Source: Actinomycetota bacterium (GTDB lineage: Bacteria > Actinomycetota > Actinomycetes > Nanopelagicales > Nanopelagicaceae). Taken from it: a stretch of 64,000 nt of DNA. The stretch covers positions 1 to 64,000 of the forward strand of contig VGBW01000002.1 in NCBI GenBank assembly GCA_016870365.1. Direction: 5' to 3'. Shown piece after piece: positions 52,062 through 61,860 of this stretch. Each line of letters starts with the position of its first letter. The first letter of the stretch is position 1. A program made the translations under genes and the position numbers. The notes beneath the pieces are model-generated. The model ran no database searches. It saw only the letters and a program-made list of their open reading frames with translations, and was not told the origin of the DNA.

Positions 52062-53083
52062 GAGATCAATCCTTGAGCACGATTAATCAAGATGTTGACT
52101 CCTATGCCGAATCCTCTAAAGGCAGGATTAGTTGTCTGCCCTGCCTTATAACGCGCCCAGATTTGTTGAATGATTACTGTTAATCTAAACAGACCAAATA
52201 CTTCATAGAACGTAAAGTCCTCGCATCTTCTATCACTTAGTTCTAGATATTCTGCAATAAATTCCTTACGAGTAGGCATTCCTTCAAGATGGCTTGGTTG
52301 ACGACGAAGAGAGGCAAACATTGGCTCGTCATCTTTATCTATCCAATAAGCCAGAGCAGAACCTAAATCCATAAGTGGATCACCGACTGTGGCTAGCTCC
52401 CAATCCAGTACGCCTACTAGCTTTTTCTGCCCTAAATCAAAGACCATATTGTCGATGCGCCAATCACCATGAATGATGCAGGAGCCCACATCATCGGGTT
52501 TATTGGCATCAAGCCAAGCCATCACATCTTCACCGTCTGGGACATCATCGGTAAGGGCGTTTCGATATCGTTTAGACCAGCCCCCTACTTGGCGGGTTAC
52601 ATAGCCGGCTCCCTTATTAAGTTCTTGCAAGACCGAGGCATCGACTAAGTGAAGTTTGGCAAGTCCAGAGACCAAAGAGTTGGCCATGATGGAGATATCT
52701 TCTTTGGTGAGAGACTCTGGAACATCGCGGCGAAATATTTCACCTTTGACTCTCTCCATTACATAAAAGTCAGAACCGAGGATTAGATGATCTGCACATA
52801 ACGCAATTGCATTTGGAACTAAATCATAGACAGCCTTTAGGCGGGATTGAATGAGAAACTCTCGTTTCATATCGTGAGCTGAAACTGCCTTCGTTCCTAC
52901 TGGAGGACGGCGAAGTACTAACTCACGATCGGGATATTTGAGTAAGTAGGTGAGATTTGATGCTCCAGATCGAAATTGAAAAACTTCTGGAAGCAAAGTT
53001 TGATTTATGTATGGTTCAAGCCAGGCGTGAACCTTGCCAATATCAAATGAATCTTCATCTCTAACCGGAGTGAGATCACTCAT
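52058..53083 (-). CDS. ACAD10/11-type phosphotransferase (APH fold)
   Basis: The 341-residue kinase-fold protein has FRSGASNLTYLLKYPDRELVLRRPP (about 41-65), catalytic loop IIHGDWRIDNMVFD (about 203-216) and metal box VLDWELATVGDPLMDLGSAL (about 225-244). This is the form found at the N-terminus of human ACAD10/11 and in bacterial LvaA, which phosphorylate 4-hydroxyacyl-CoAs. It overlaps the acyl-CoA dehydrogenase gene by 4 bases, the split version of the human fusion. Confidence 0.8.
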   Translation of the reverse strand: MSDLTPVRDEDSFDIGKVHAWLEPYINQTLLPEVFQFRSGASNLTYLLKYPDRELVLRRPPVGTKAVSAHDMKREFLIQSRLKAVYDLVPNAIALCADHLILGSDFYVMERVKGEIFRRDVPESLTKEDISIMANSLVSGLAKLHLVDASVLQELNKGAGYVTRQVGGWSKRYRNALTDDVPDGEDVMAWLDANKPDDVGSCIIHGDWRIDNMVFDLGQKKLVGVLDWELATVGDPLMDLGSALAYWIDKDDEPMFASLRRQPSHLEGMPTRKEFIAEYLELSDRRCEDFTFYEVFGLFRLTVIIQQIWARYKAGQTTNPAFRGFGIGVNILINRAQGLIS

Positions 53084-54291
53084 GGCAGATAGGATTTGAG
53101 CTCTAACCTAGCAATATCGCGCATATGAACTTCATCTGGGCCATCAACAATTCTCAAAGTTCGAATTCCAGCATACATAGCTGCAAGCGGCGTATCTTGG
53201 CTAACACCTGCTCCTCCATGAACTTGGATTGCTTTATTGATTATCTCCTCTACCATCCGAGGCACCGCTACTTTTATTGCGGCAATCTCTTTACGAGCAG
53301 CTTTTGCCCCATGATTATCAATGATCCAGGCTGTTTTTAGGACCAACAAGCGAGATTGCTCGATATCGATGCGCGCTTGGGCGATCCACTCTTGGATGAC
53401 TCCTTGGCGAGCTAATTCTTTCCCAAAGGGAGTTCTAGTAAGGCTACGCTTAATCATTAATTGCAGTGCACGTTCTGCCATACCAATAGCTCGCATACAG
53501 TGATGGACTCGACCAGGACCAAGGCGAGCTTGAGCAAGAGCAAAACCCTCACCTTCTTCGCCAAGAAGATTACTTGAAGGCACTCTCACATTGGTAAATG
53601 AAACTTCAGCATGGCCATGTTGATCAACATATCCAAATACACCTAGGTTTCGAACTACTTTCACTCCAGCAGTATCAATAGGAACTAGAATCATCGATTG
53701 TTGATGATGATCATCTGCCTCAGGATTGGTCCTTCCCATCACAATTAGAATCTTGCAACGCTCATCCATGGCACCCGTGGTCCACCACTTAGTGCCATTG
53801 ATGATGTAGCCATCGCCATCCTTCTTGATGCTAGTTCTAATATTTCGAGCATCACTTGAGGCAACGTCAGGCTCGGTCATAGCGAAGCCGGAACGAATTT
53901 CACCTGCCAGTAGCGGCTCAAGCCATTGCTTCTTCTGCTCAGCGCTTGCAAACATATCTAGCAATTCCATGTTTCCGGTGTCTGGTGCTGCGCAATTAAT
54001 CGCTTCAGGAGCGATATCAGGTGACCAGCCAGTAATTTCAGCAAGCGTTGCATAATCTGTAACAGTCAATCCATGATCAAGATGAGGCAAGAAGAGATTC
54101 CATAATCCTTGAGCTCGGGCTTTCTGCTTTAACTCTTCAATAATTGGCGGCAGCTTATGAGGCGTTCCAGCTGCAATGAACGCTTCGCGCTGGCTGTGAT
54201 AGATGGATTCGGCTGGAAAGACCTCCTGATCCATGAAAAGTTGGAGCCTCTTGGCATACTCGCTTGCCTTCTCTGTGAGGCTAAAGTTCAT
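53080..54291 (-). CDS. Acyl-CoA dehydrogenase, ACAD10/11-like
   Basis: The flavoenzyme has 403 residues from ATG 54291 (MNFSLTEKASEYAKRL); the longer frame to 54696 runs through the divergent SDR gene and is spurious. Landmarks are LPHLDHGLTVTDYA (about 70), FAMTEPDVASSDA (about 130-142), WWTTGAMDERCKI (about 163), GPGRVHHCMRAIGMAERAL (about 260-278) and QVHGGAGVSQDTPLA near 360. The kinase next door suggests it removes phosphate from a 4-phosphoacyl-CoA, as proposed for LvaC and ACAD11. Confidence 0.88.
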   Translation of the reverse strand: MNFSLTEKASEYAKRLQLFMDQEVFPAESIYHSQREAFIAAGTPHKLPPIIEELKQKARAQGLWNLFLPHLDHGLTVTDYATLAEITGWSPDIAPEAINCAAPDTGNMELLDMFASAEQKKQWLEPLLAGEIRSGFAMTEPDVASSDARNIRTSIKKDGDGYIINGTKWWTTGAMDERCKILIVMGRTNPEADDHHQQSMILVPIDTAGVKVVRNLGVFGYVDQHGHAEVSFTNVRVPSSNLLGEEGEGFALAQARLGPGRVHHCMRAIGMAERALQLMIKRSLTRTPFGKELARQGVIQEWIAQARIDIEQSRLLVLKTAWIIDNHGAKAARKEIAAIKVAVPRMVEEIINKAIQVHGGAGVSQDTPLAAMYAGIRTLRIVDGPDEVHMRDIARLELKSYLP

Positions 54292-54334
54292 GCCTATACC
54301 GTACGCATACTTGCTCGAAATTAGGAGAGGGAAA

Positions 54335-55096
54335 ATGGGTGTTCTTGACCGCTTTCGTTTAGATGGCAAGGTTGCTGTTGTTACTGGAGCCTCATCAGGT
54401 CTTGGAGTTGCTTTTGCTAAGGCCCTTGCCGAAGCAGGCGCTGACGTGGTCTTAGGTGCTAGGCGCGAAGAGAGATTAGCCGAGACCGGAAAATTGGTTG
54501 AAGCTGCGGGAAGAAAGTATGTGGCGAAGAAAACTGATGTCACAAAGCCCGAAGAGTGCGATGCGTTGATTGCATTTGCAATTGAGAAACTTGGCAAAGC
54601 AGATATTTTGGTCAATAACGCTGGCGTTGGAACAGCGGTGCCGGCAACTCGAGAAACTCCGGATGCATTTAGAAGTGTTATTGATGTCAATCTCATGGGC
54701 GCATATTGGATGGCTCAGGCTTTTGCTAGAGCCAATAAAGATGGTGGAGTAATAGTTAATATCTCCAGCATTCTTGGAATTAAACCCCAGGGACTTCCTC
54801 AAGCTGCTTATGCTTCAAGTAAGGCAGGCCTCATTGGATTAACCCGTGATCTAGCAGCGCAATGGACAGGGCGAAAGAAGATTCGAGTAAATGCACTTGC
54901 GCCTGGGTTTTTCCCATCAGAGATGAGTGATGAACTACCAAGAGATATGGTGGAGATGCTCAAGATGTTTACTCCAGCTGGCCGCCTTGGGCAGCCAGAG
55001 GAATTAGCAGCAACCTTAGTTTGGTTAGTAAGCGATGCCTCAAGCTACGTCACTGGAATTACAGTTCCAGTTGATGGCGGCTTAGTCATGCCGTAA
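54335..55096 (+). CDS. SDR, 3-oxoacyl/3-hydroxyacyl type
   Basis: From ATG 54335 (GGAGAGGG upstream) the protein has 253 residues: TGASSGLGVAFAKAL (about 16-30), GARREERL (about 41, basic, NADP-friendly), NNAGVGTA (about 92), NISSILG (about 143), YASSKAG (about 158-164), VTGITVPVDGG. It is divergent from the acyl-CoA dehydrogenase operon with 43 bases between starts, so both may be co-regulated. It probably acts on the same fatty or hydroxy acid. Confidence 0.83.
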   Translation: MGVLDRFRLDGKVAVVTGASSGLGVAFAKALAEAGADVVLGARREERLAETGKLVEAAGRKYVAKKTDVTKPEECDALIAFAIEKLGKADILVNNAGVGTAVPATRETPDAFRSVIDVNLMGAYWMAQAFARANKDGGVIVNISSILGIKPQGLPQAAYASSKAGLIGLTRDLAAQWTGRKKIRVNALAPGFFPSEMSDELPRDMVEMLKMFTPAGRLGQPEELAATLVWLVSDASSYVTGITVPVDGGLVMP

Positions 55097-55100
55097 GGGA

Positions 55101-55802
55101 TTAGCCCTTGAGGGCTGCCTCTAGCGCCACCTCAACCATATCGCTAAGGGTGCGCTCGCGAGCCTTTGAATCCATAGCCTCATGAGTAAATACATGATCT
55201 GAGATAGTCATGATTGCCAGGGCTCTTCGCCCTTTTCTAGCTGCAATTGAATAGAGCTGGCTAGCCTCCATTTCAAGAGCTAGAACGCCGTGGGCGGCAA
55301 GTTTCTTCGCAGAGTCGGTCTCGTCGTAGAAGAAGTCCATCGATGAGACTCCACCAACATGGACTCGCTCAAACTTCTTAGAGGCCTCATAGGCAGCCAT
55401 AAGTAATTTGAAATCGCAGTGTGGTGCAAAATCAAGTCCATTGGTCATACGCCTATTGATATTGGAATCAGTTGAGGCGCTCATGGCAAGAATTAAGTCG
55501 CCAACCTTTGTCTTATCTTGAATTCCACCAGCAGTTCCGATGCGGATAGCGACTTGAACATCGTATTCATTAAAGAGCTCAGTGACATAGATAGAGGCTG
55601 AGGGAAGTCCCATTCCAGTTCCTTGAACTGAGATCCGCTCGCCTTTATAAGTTCCGGTAAAGCCAAACATGTTTCTAACCGAGTTATATTGTTTAACATT
55701 TTCTAGGTAATTCTCTGCAACCCATTTGGCTCTTAATGGATCTCCAGGAAGCAGGATTCGCTCGGCGACCTCGCCCTTTTCTGCTCCGATATGTACGCTC
55801 AT
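55101..55802 (-). CDS. deoD: Purine-nucleoside phosphorylase, DeoD type
   Basis: The 233-residue enzyme splits purine nucleosides with phosphate. It shows MSVHIGAEKGEVAERILLPGDPLRAKWVAE (phosphate loop, about 20-27), GTGMGLPSASIYVTEL (about 61-76), RIGTAGG (about 87) and LALEMEASQLYS (about 174-185), followed by the catalytic Asp in TISDHV (about 200). It is convergent with the SDR gene, 4 bases apart. Confidence 0.92.
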   Translation of the reverse strand: MSVHIGAEKGEVAERILLPGDPLRAKWVAENYLENVKQYNSVRNMFGFTGTYKGERISVQGTGMGLPSASIYVTELFNEYDVQVAIRIGTAGGIQDKTKVGDLILAMSASTDSNINRRMTNGLDFAPHCDFKLLMAAYEASKKFERVHVGGVSSMDFFYDETDSAKKLAAHGVLALEMEASQLYSIAARKGRRALAIMTISDHVFTHEAMDSKARERTLSDMVEVALEAALKG

Positions 55803-55804
55803 AG

Positions 55805-56443
55805 TTAGGCAACTATAACCAGAATTGCAGCGCTAAAGTGTGAGATAAATGCCGCAGCGGTCATGGCGTGAAATAACTCATGGAAACCAAACCAGTCGAT
55901 AGAAAAATTTGGCCATTTAACAGCATAGATAATCGCCCCCAATGAATAGAGAAGCCCACCAAAGGCAACTAGGAAAAAGACAATTACTCCTCCATTTGTG
56001 TAGAAGTCAGGCAGATAGACAAGAGCAGCCCATCCCAGTGCTAGATAGATCGGCACATAGAGCCAGCGTGGGGCACTAAGCCAGAAGACTCTAAAGACTC
56101 CGGAAAAGAGAGCCCCGCCCCAGACGAGAGCCAGCAGTATTTCTGCTTGGCTCTTATCCAATAGGTAGATAGCAAAGGGGGTATAGGTCCCAGCTATTAG
56201 AAAAGGAATATTGGCATGATCGATTCTGCGCCAGATTGCCTTGGCAGAAGGTCCCCAAGGAACGCGGTGATAGATGGCGCTGCAAGTAAAGAGCGAGACT
56301 GCAGTAAGAATAAAGATCGTTAAGGTCACTCTTCCACGAAGTTCTGTGGTTATGGTGATTAGAACTAGACCTGCAACCAGGACAAGCGGTGACATAACTA
56401 GATGAATAATGCCGCGAAGCTTTGGTCTACTTAACACGTTCAT
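55805..56443 (-). CDS. Hemolysin III / PAQR-family membrane protein
   Basis: The 212-residue protein has seven hydrophobic spans. PAQR metal-site motifs are visible: CSAIYHRVPW (Ser-His, about 55), DHANIPFLIAGTYTPFAIY (Asp, about 76-94) and FHELFHAMTAAAFISHF near the C-terminus (His pair, about 190). Function in bacteria is uncertain; hydrolase or lipid-linked roles have been suggested. It overlaps the VapC-like toxin gene by 17 bases. Confidence 0.85.
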   Translation of the reverse strand: MNVLSRPKLRGIIHLVMSPLVLVAGLVLITITTELRGRVTLTIFILTAVSLFTCSAIYHRVPWGPSAKAIWRRIDHANIPFLIAGTYTPFAIYLLDKSQAEILLALVWGGALFSGVFRVFWLSAPRWLYVPIYLALGWAALVYLPDFYTNGGVIVFFLVAFGGLLYSLGAIIYAVKWPNFSIDWFGFHELFHAMTAAAFISHFSAAILVIVA

Positions 56444-56810
56444 AGACGCCCATCATCTTGCGATCAAAGGAAACTAAGGTTAATTCGTTCACGATCGCAG
56501 TGGCGATGATGATTGCATCCGAGATTCTAGTCTTCTGATTTGATCTTATCTTTGCTGAAAGATTGGCAGCCTGAGAGTCGAAGGAACAGATATTTCCGAC
56601 CAACTCTCTAATCTTTGACTCCGCCCTTGTGGCATGTATTGCCCCCAGCGAGTGGGGTCTGATCAATGCTTCAGTTAAAGTGATGGCGCTAATTGCCAGA
56701 GTTGACTTACTGCTGGCCATAAAAATCTCGCGGGCCTGTTCATAGTTAGCATCACCCTCGCGTAGAGCAGCGATTAACACCGTGGTATCTAGAAGTATTT
56801 GCTGTCCCAC
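56427..56810 (-). CDS. PIN-domain ribonuclease toxin (VapC-like)
   Basis: The 127-residue protein carries the four acidic PIN positions: Asp in ILLDTTVLIAAL (about 8), Glu in AITLTEALIRP (about 47), Asp in RISDAIIIATA (about 97) and Asp in VSFDRKMMGVY (about 115). VapC toxins cut tRNA or rRNA. The GTG start lies inside the last codons of the antitoxin gene (22-base overlap), the usual antitoxin-first order. Confidence 0.85.
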   Translation of the reverse strand: MGQQILLDTTVLIAALREGDANYEQAREIFMASSKSTLAISAITLTEALIRPHSLGAIHATRAESKIRELVGNICSFDSQAANLSAKIRSNQKTRISDAIIIATAIVNELTLVSFDRKMMGVYERVK

Positions 56811-57103
56811 TCGCGCCTTTCTTTCTCCAAATCAAAGCCTTCATAGATCTCGCTCATACTTCCTAAGATTTCATCGAGAGTTTTCAACCACTCAGAATCA
56901 ACCGGAGTGATTACTAGGCGATTTTCTTTACTAATATGAAACTCAACTTGATCGCCGGGAGTTAGAGACATTTCGCGCAACACCTCCACAGGAATAGTTA
57001 TTTGATTCTTCGAACTTATCCGAGAAGTAGTAGCCCGCCCGCGACGAGAGCGGGTGGCTGTGGATTTCTTAAGCGCCTTCTTAGCCTTTACTTTGCCTGC
57101 CAT
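56789..57103 (-). CDS. AbrB/SpoVT-type antitoxin (VapB-like)
   Basis: The 104-residue protein has a swapped-hairpin AbrB domain, SRISSKNQITIPVEVLREMSLTPGDQVEFHI (about 27-57). It has an unusual Lys/Arg-rich N-terminal arm (about 1-25) that may add DNA contact, and a C-terminal toxin-binding tail ERREWDSKYF. It would neutralise the PIN toxin and repress the operon. It lies 170 bases from the str operon, divergent from it. Confidence 0.8.
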   Translation of the reverse strand: MAGKVKAKKALKKSTATRSRRGRATTSRISSKNQITIPVEVLREMSLTPGDQVEFHISKENRLVITPVDSEWLKTLDEILGSMSEIYEGFDLEKERREWDSKYF

Positions 57104-57176
57104 AGGTAAAGGCTAATGGCGTTTCCCTCGGCGTGTTGAGGGTCAACAAGCGGCGTGTTTGGCTCATCTTCCCATT

Positions 57177-57204
57177 TTGACCTGTATTAGATCTTTCCTA
57201 TAGC
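57177..57204 (+). promoter_or_regulatory. Candidate str operon promoter
   Basis: TTGACC (57177-57182), 16 bases, TATAGC (57199-57204). The start would fall near 57211. The leader holds a CCGACC/GGTCGG hairpin (57237-57253) before the rpsL Shine-Dalgarno. Confidence 0.6.
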
Positions 57205-57276
57205 CTCGCGCCCTTGCGCTCAAAGGAGCGACACACCCGACCGCGTGGGTCGGACGGACGAGATGGAGATGAAGTA

Positions 57277-57651
57277 GTGCCAACAATTCAGCAGTTGGTC
57301 CGCAAGGGTCGAGTTGATAAGTCAGATAAGACAACAACTCCGGGCCTTAAGGGAAGTCCGCAACGTCGTGGCGTCTGCACACGCGTTTACACCACAACGC
57401 CAAAGAAGCCGAACTCAGCGCTAAGAAAAGTTGCACGTGTTCGACTAACCAGCGGTATGGAGGTAACGGCATACATCCCTGGTGAAGGACATAACTTGCA
57501 AGAGCACTCAATTGTTTTAGTTCGTGGTGGTCGCGTTAAAGACCTTCCTGGCGTTCGCTACAAAGTAGTTCGCGGTTCCCTCGATACTCAAGGTGTTAAG
57601 GATCGCAAACAAGCGCGTTCCCGTTATGGTGCAAAGAAGGAGAAGAAGTAA
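57277..57651 (+). CDS. rpsL: 30S ribosomal protein S12
   Basis: From GTG 57277 (GGAG upstream) the protein has the standard 124 residues, [12 protein letters not shown]; a longer frame from 57214 runs through the leader hairpin. The decoding-site lysines in TTPKKPNSA (about 43) and RVKDLPG (about 88) are wild type, so no streptomycin-resistance substitution is seen. Confidence 0.97.
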   Translation: MPTIQQLVRKGRVDKSDKTTTPGLKGSPQRRGVCTRVYTTTPKKPNSALRKVARVRLTSGMEVTAYIPGEGHNLQEHSIVLVRGGRVKDLPGVRYKVVRGSLDTQGVKDRKQARSRYGAKKEKK

Positions 57652-58121
57652 TGCCACGTAAAGGCCCTGCTGCTAAATCTCCAGTTATCGCCGATCCGGT
57701 ATATAACTCACCAGTTGTTACAGCTCTTATTAATAAGTGTTTAGTTCACGGAAAGCGCTCGACGTCTGAAGCTATTGTTTATGGAGCTCTAGAGAATTGC
57801 CGGGCAAAGACTGAAGTGGATCCAGTAATTACTTTAAAGCGCGCGCTAGATAATGTTAAGCCAGCAGTTGAGGTCAGATCGCGCCGCGTCGGTGGCGCTA
57901 CCTATCAAGTTCCAGTCGAGGTCAAAGCTGCTCGCTCTATGACCCTTGGTCTTCGTTGGTTAGTTGATAATGCGCGCCTACGTCGTGAAAAATCTATGTC
58001 TGAGCGTTTGGCAAATGAAATGATCGATGCCTCCAATGGCCTCGGCGCTGCAGTAAAAAAGCGTGAAGACACCCACAAGATGGCAGAAGCTAATAAGGCT
58101 TTTGCGCACTATAGGTGGTAA
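57651..58121 (+). CDS. rpsG: 30S ribosomal protein S7
   Basis: The 156-residue protein starts [14 protein letters not shown] overlaps the rpsL stop. [19 protein letters not shown] and [13 protein letters not shown] are conserved. It nucleates the 30S head and in other bacteria represses the str operon. Confidence 0.97.
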   Translation: MPRKGPAAKSPVIADPVYNSPVVTALINKCLVHGKRSTSEAIVYGALENCRAKTEVDPVITLKRALDNVKPAVEVRSRRVGGATYQVPVEVKAARSMTLGLRWLVDNARLRREKSMSERLANEMIDASNGLGAAVKKREDTHKMAEANKAFAHYRW

Positions 58122-58126
58122 CTACT

Positions 58127-60232
58127 ATGTCTACAGCTACGGCTATTGATCTAACTAAGGTGCGCAACATCGGCATCATGGCTCACATTGATGCAGGTAA
58201 GACCACCACCACAGAGCGCATCCTTTTTTATACTGGTATTAACTACAAAATCGGTGAGGTTCATGAGGGTGCAGCCACGATGGACTGGATGGAGCAGGAG
58301 CAAGAGCGAGGCATCACTATTACCTCAGCGGCGACCACCTGTGAGTGGAAGGGCCACACCATCAACATCATTGATACCCCCGGCCACGTTGACTTCACAG
58401 TTGAAGTTGAGCGATCCCTTCGCGTTCTAGATGGCGCGGTAACGGTTTTTGATGGAGTAGCTGGCGTTGAACCACAATCCGAGACTGTCTGGCGCCAAGC
58501 TGATAAGTACAGCGTTCCTCGCATCTGTTTTGTTAACAAGCTAGATCGCACTGGCGCCAACTTTGATCGTTGCGTGGAGATGATCGGTTCACGTCTTGGC
58601 GCAACTGCTCTGGTGCTTCAAGTTCCAATTGGAGTCGAGGCTGACTTTATCGGAGTTGTAGATCTAATCGCCATGAAGGCGCTTACCTGGAGAGGTGAGA
58701 CCCAAAAGGGTGAAGATTATAAAGTTGAGGAGATTCCTGCAGCTCTAAAAGAGAAGTGTGATGCAGCCCGTTTTGCTCTCATCGAAACTCTCTCTGATGC
58801 CGATGATGCCATCATGGAAAAGTATCTGGAGGGCGCAACCTTAAGCGAAGAGGAGATCATCGCTGGAATAAGACGAGCAACACTTGCTTACAAAATAACT
58901 CCAGTTCTAACCGGTGCTGCCTTTAAGAATAAGGGCGTTCAACCAATGCTTGATGCCGTTACTCGCTATCTGCCATCACCTCTTGATATCGATGCGATCA
59001 AGGGAACCAAGATGGGCGATAAGAGCGTTGAAATTGATAGGAAGCCCGATGCCTCTGAGCCTTACTCCTCACTTGCTTTTAAGATCATGAGCGATCCACA
59101 CCTTGGAAAGTTAACTTTCGTGAGAATCTATTCAGGGGTATTAGAGGCTGGAACTGGCGTCCTGAACTCCACAAGAGATCGTAAAGAACGCATCGGCAAG
59201 ATCTATCGCATGCATGCCAACAAGAGAGAGGAAATTCCTCAAGCATCTGCTGGAGATATCATCGCTGTGATGGGTCTTAAAGACACGACCACCGGAGATA
59301 CTCTCTGCGATATTGATAAGCCAGTGATTCTTGAATCAATGGATTTCCCAGCCCCAGTCATGCATGTGGCTATTGAGCCAAAGACCAAGGGCGATCAAGA
59401 AAAACTGGGAATTGCGATCCAAAGACTTGCTGAAGAAGATCCCACATTTCATGTTAGGACTGATGAAGAGACTGCGCAGACCATTATCGGTGGGATGGGC
59501 GAGCTTCACCTGGAGATCTTGGTCGATCGTATGAAACGTGAATTCAAAGTAGAGGCAAATGTTGGAAAGCCTCAGGTTGCCTATCGCGAAACCCTAAGAA
59601 AGCCAGTTGATCGCTATGACTACACCCATAAGAAGCAGACGGGTGGTTCTGGACAGTTTGCCAAGATTCAGATCGCACTTGAACCACTTCCAGTCGGAGC
59701 TGTTGAAGGCGGATATGAATTCGTAAATAAAGTCACCGGCGGTCGAATCCCGAAGGAGTACATCCCTTCTGTAGATGATGGTTGCCAAGAGGCGCTCCAA
59801 AATGGCCCTCTTGCCGGCTATCCGCTAACTGATGTACGAGTAACTCTTCTTGATGGCGCTTATCACGATGTTGACTCATCGGAGTTGGCCTTCAAGATTG
59901 CTGGTATCGCAGCGTTTAAGGAAGCGGCAAGGCTTGCCGGTCCGGTACTGCTGGAACCAATGATGAGCGTTGAAGTCACCACCCCTGAAGATTTTATGGG
60001 CGATGTCATCGGCGATCTCAACAGCCGTCGTGGCCAGATTCAGGCCATGGATGAGCGAGCCGGTGCTCGCATCGTAAGGGCGCTAGTTCCACTCTCGGAG
60101 ATGTTCGGCTATGTCGGAGATCTGCGCAGTAGAACTCAGGGCCGGGCGAGTTACAGCATGCAATTCGATTCCTATGCCGAAGTTCCGGCCGCGGTTTCGA
60201 AAGAAATCATCGCGAAGATTCGCGGCGAGTAA
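58127..60232 (+). CDS. fusA: Elongation factor G
   Basis: The translocase GTPase has 701 residues from ATG 58127 ([14 protein letters not shown]); an in-frame GTG at 58115 overlaps rpsG. GTPase motifs: [12 protein letters not shown] (about 18-29), RGITITSAA (switch I), DTPGHVDF (about 83-90) and NKLDR (about 137-141). Domain IV has [20 protein letters not shown]. All five domains are present. Confidence 0.97.
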   Translation: MSTATAIDLTKVRNIGIMAHIDAGKTTTTERILFYTGINYKIGEVHEGAATMDWMEQEQERGITITSAATTCEWKGHTINIIDTPGHVDFTVEVERSLRVLDGAVTVFDGVAGVEPQSETVWRQADKYSVPRICFVNKLDRTGANFDRCVEMIGSRLGATALVLQVPIGVEADFIGVVDLIAMKALTWRGETQKGEDYKVEEIPAALKEKCDAARFALIETLSDADDAIMEKYLEGATLSEEEIIAGIRRATLAYKITPVLTGAAFKNKGVQPMLDAVTRYLPSPLDIDAIKGTKMGDKSVEIDRKPDASEPYSSLAFKIMSDPHLGKLTFVRIYSGVLEAGTGVLNSTRDRKERIGKIYRMHANKREEIPQASAGDIIAVMGLKDTTTGDTLCDIDKPVILESMDFPAPVMHVAIEPKTKGDQEKLGIAIQRLAEEDPTFHVRTDEETAQTIIGGMGELHLEILVDRMKREFKVEANVGKPQVAYRETLRKPVDRYDYTHKKQTGGSGQFAKIQIALEPLPVGAVEGGYEFVNKVTGGRIPKEYIPSVDDGCQEALQNGPLAGYPLTDVRVTLLDGAYHDVDSSELAFKIAGIAAFKEAARLAGPVLLEPMMSVEVTTPEDFMGDVIGDLNSRRGQIQAMDERAGARIVRALVPLSEMFGYVGDLRSRTQGRASYSMQFDSYAEVPAAVSKEIIAKIRGE

Positions 60233-60270
60233 GTCAAATCCAATAACGAAATAAAGAAGGAGAAACCACA

Positions 60271-61464
60271 GTGGCAAAGGCAAAGTTCGAGCGGACAAAG
60301 CCGCACGCAAACATTGGCACCATTGGTCACATCGACCACGGTAAGACCACTCTTACTGCTGCGATTTCCAAGGTGCTACACGACAAATACCCAAACCTCA
60401 ATGAGGTAAGCGCATACGATCAGATCGATAAGGCTCCAGAGGAGCGCGCTCGCGGTATTACCATTTCGATCGCACATATCGAATATCAGACAGAGAAGCG
60501 TCACTACGCACACGTTGACTGCCCAGGCCATGCTGACTACATCAAGAATATGATCACTGGTGCAGCTCAGATGGATGGAGCAATTCTGGTTGTTGCGGCA
60601 ACCGATGGACCAATGCCACAGACCAAGGAGCACGTTCTCCTTGCTCGCCAAGTTGGCGTTCCTTCAATCGTTGTAGCTCTAAATAAGTCTGACATGGTCG
60701 ATGATGAGGAAATCCTTAGTCTAGTTGAGGAAGAAGTCCGCGATCTATTGACTAAATACGAATTCCCAGGAAAAGACACTCCGATCGTTCGCGTCTCAGC
60801 ACTTAAGGCTCTTGAAGGAGATGCCGCATGGGGCGAGAAGATCAAGGCGCTAATGGATGCTGTTGATACTTTCATTCCTCAGCCAGTACGCGAAGTTGAT
60901 AAGCCATTTTTGATGCCAGTGGAAGACGTATTCACCATCACTGGTCGTGGAACTGTTGTAACTGGTCGTATCGAGCGCGGTATCGTCAAGGTCAACGAAG
61001 AAGTTGAGATTGTCGGTATCCGTCCAGATTCACAGAAGACCACCATCACCGGAGTTGAAATGTTCCGCAAACTTCTTGATGAAGGACGAGCTGGCGAGAA
61101 CGTCGGTCTACTTCTTCGTGGATTAAAGCGTGAAGATGTTGAGCGCGGACAGGTTGTTTGCAAGCCTGGCAGCGTTACTCCACATACTGATTTCGAGGCT
61201 TCCTCCTACATCCTTTCGAAGGATGAAGGTGGACGGCACACTCCGTTCTTTAACAACTATCGTCCTCAGTTCTACTTCCGCACCACGGACGTGACTGGCG
61301 TGGTAGCCCTTCCATCAGGAACCGAAATGGTTATGCCTGGCGATAACACTGCAATGAGCGTGACTCTGATTCAGCCAATTGCGATGGAAGAGGGTCTGCG
61401 TTTTGCTATCCGCGAAGGTGGACGCACAGTTGGCGCAGGTCGGGTAACCAAGATCGTCAAGTAA
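60271..61464 (+). CDS. tuf: Elongation factor Tu
   Basis: The 397-residue GTPase starts at GTG 60271 (GAAGGAG upstream). Motifs: [11 protein letters not shown] (about 18-28), RGITISIAH (about 60), DCPGHADY (about 82-89) and NKSDMVDD (about 137), where Ser replaces the usual Cys of [16 protein letters not shown] lies in domain III. It delivers aminoacyl-tRNA. Confidence 0.97.
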   Translation: MAKAKFERTKPHANIGTIGHIDHGKTTLTAAISKVLHDKYPNLNEVSAYDQIDKAPEERARGITISIAHIEYQTEKRHYAHVDCPGHADYIKNMITGAAQMDGAILVVAATDGPMPQTKEHVLLARQVGVPSIVVALNKSDMVDDEEILSLVEEEVRDLLTKYEFPGKDTPIVRVSALKALEGDAAWGEKIKALMDAVDTFIPQPVREVDKPFLMPVEDVFTITGRGTVVTGRIERGIVKVNEEVEIVGIRPDSQKTTITGVEMFRKLLDEGRAGENVGLLLRGLKREDVERGQVVCKPGSVTPHTDFEASSYILSKDEGGRHTPFFNNYRPQFYFRTTDVTGVVALPSGTEMVMPGDNTAMSVTLIQPIAMEEGLRFAIREGGRTVGAGRVTKIVK

Positions 61465-61474
61465 GAAGAAGTAA

Positions 61475-61503
61475 TTAAGTGGGGCGCTTCGCGCCCCACT
61501 TAA
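61475..61503 (+). terminator. Hairpin after tuf
   Basis: AAGTGGGGCGC and GCGCCCCACTT form a strong stem around a TTC loop. The following bases are A-rich without a T-run, so it may act as a partial terminator or mRNA-end stabiliser between the str and S10 operons. Confidence 0.6.
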
Positions 61504-61539
61504 GAAAAGAAGCACTTAAGTAGAAGCGAGGGAATGAAA

Positions 61540-61848
61540 ATGGCGGGACAGAAAATCCGCATCAGGCTCAAGGCTTATGACCATGAGATGATCGATACTT
61601 CAGCGAAGAAAATCGTTGAAACTGTCGAGCGCACAGGGGCAACGGTCGCAGGCCCCGTTCCGCTGCCTACTGAGAAGAACACCTATTGCGTGATTCGCTC
61701 TCCGCATAAATACAAAGATAGTCGCGAACACTTTGAGATGCGCACCCATAAGCGTCTAATCGACATCATCGATCCAACTCCTAAGACAGTCGATTCCTTG
61801 ATGCGTCTTGATCTTCCTGCCGGCGTCGATATCGAGATAAAGCTCTAA
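61540..61848 (+). CDS. rpsJ: 30S ribosomal protein S10
   Basis: From ATG 61540 (GAGGG eight bases upstream) it has the standard 102 residues, [19 protein letters not shown] 61534 sits too close to the Shine-Dalgarno. [18 protein letters not shown] and [13 protein letters not shown] are conserved. First gene of the S10 operon. Confidence 0.97.
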   Translation: MAGQKIRIRLKAYDHEMIDTSAKKIVETVERTGATVAGPVPLPTEKNTYCVIRSPHKYKDSREHFEMRTHKRLIDIIDPTPKTVDSLMRLDLPAGVDIEIKL

Positions 61849-61860
61849 GGAGATCTGACA

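Noticed and set aside
54292-54696. Long N-terminal extension of the acyl-CoA dehydrogenase
   Set aside because: It is antisense to the start of a clear SDR gene, and the dehydrogenase fold begins at ATG 54291.
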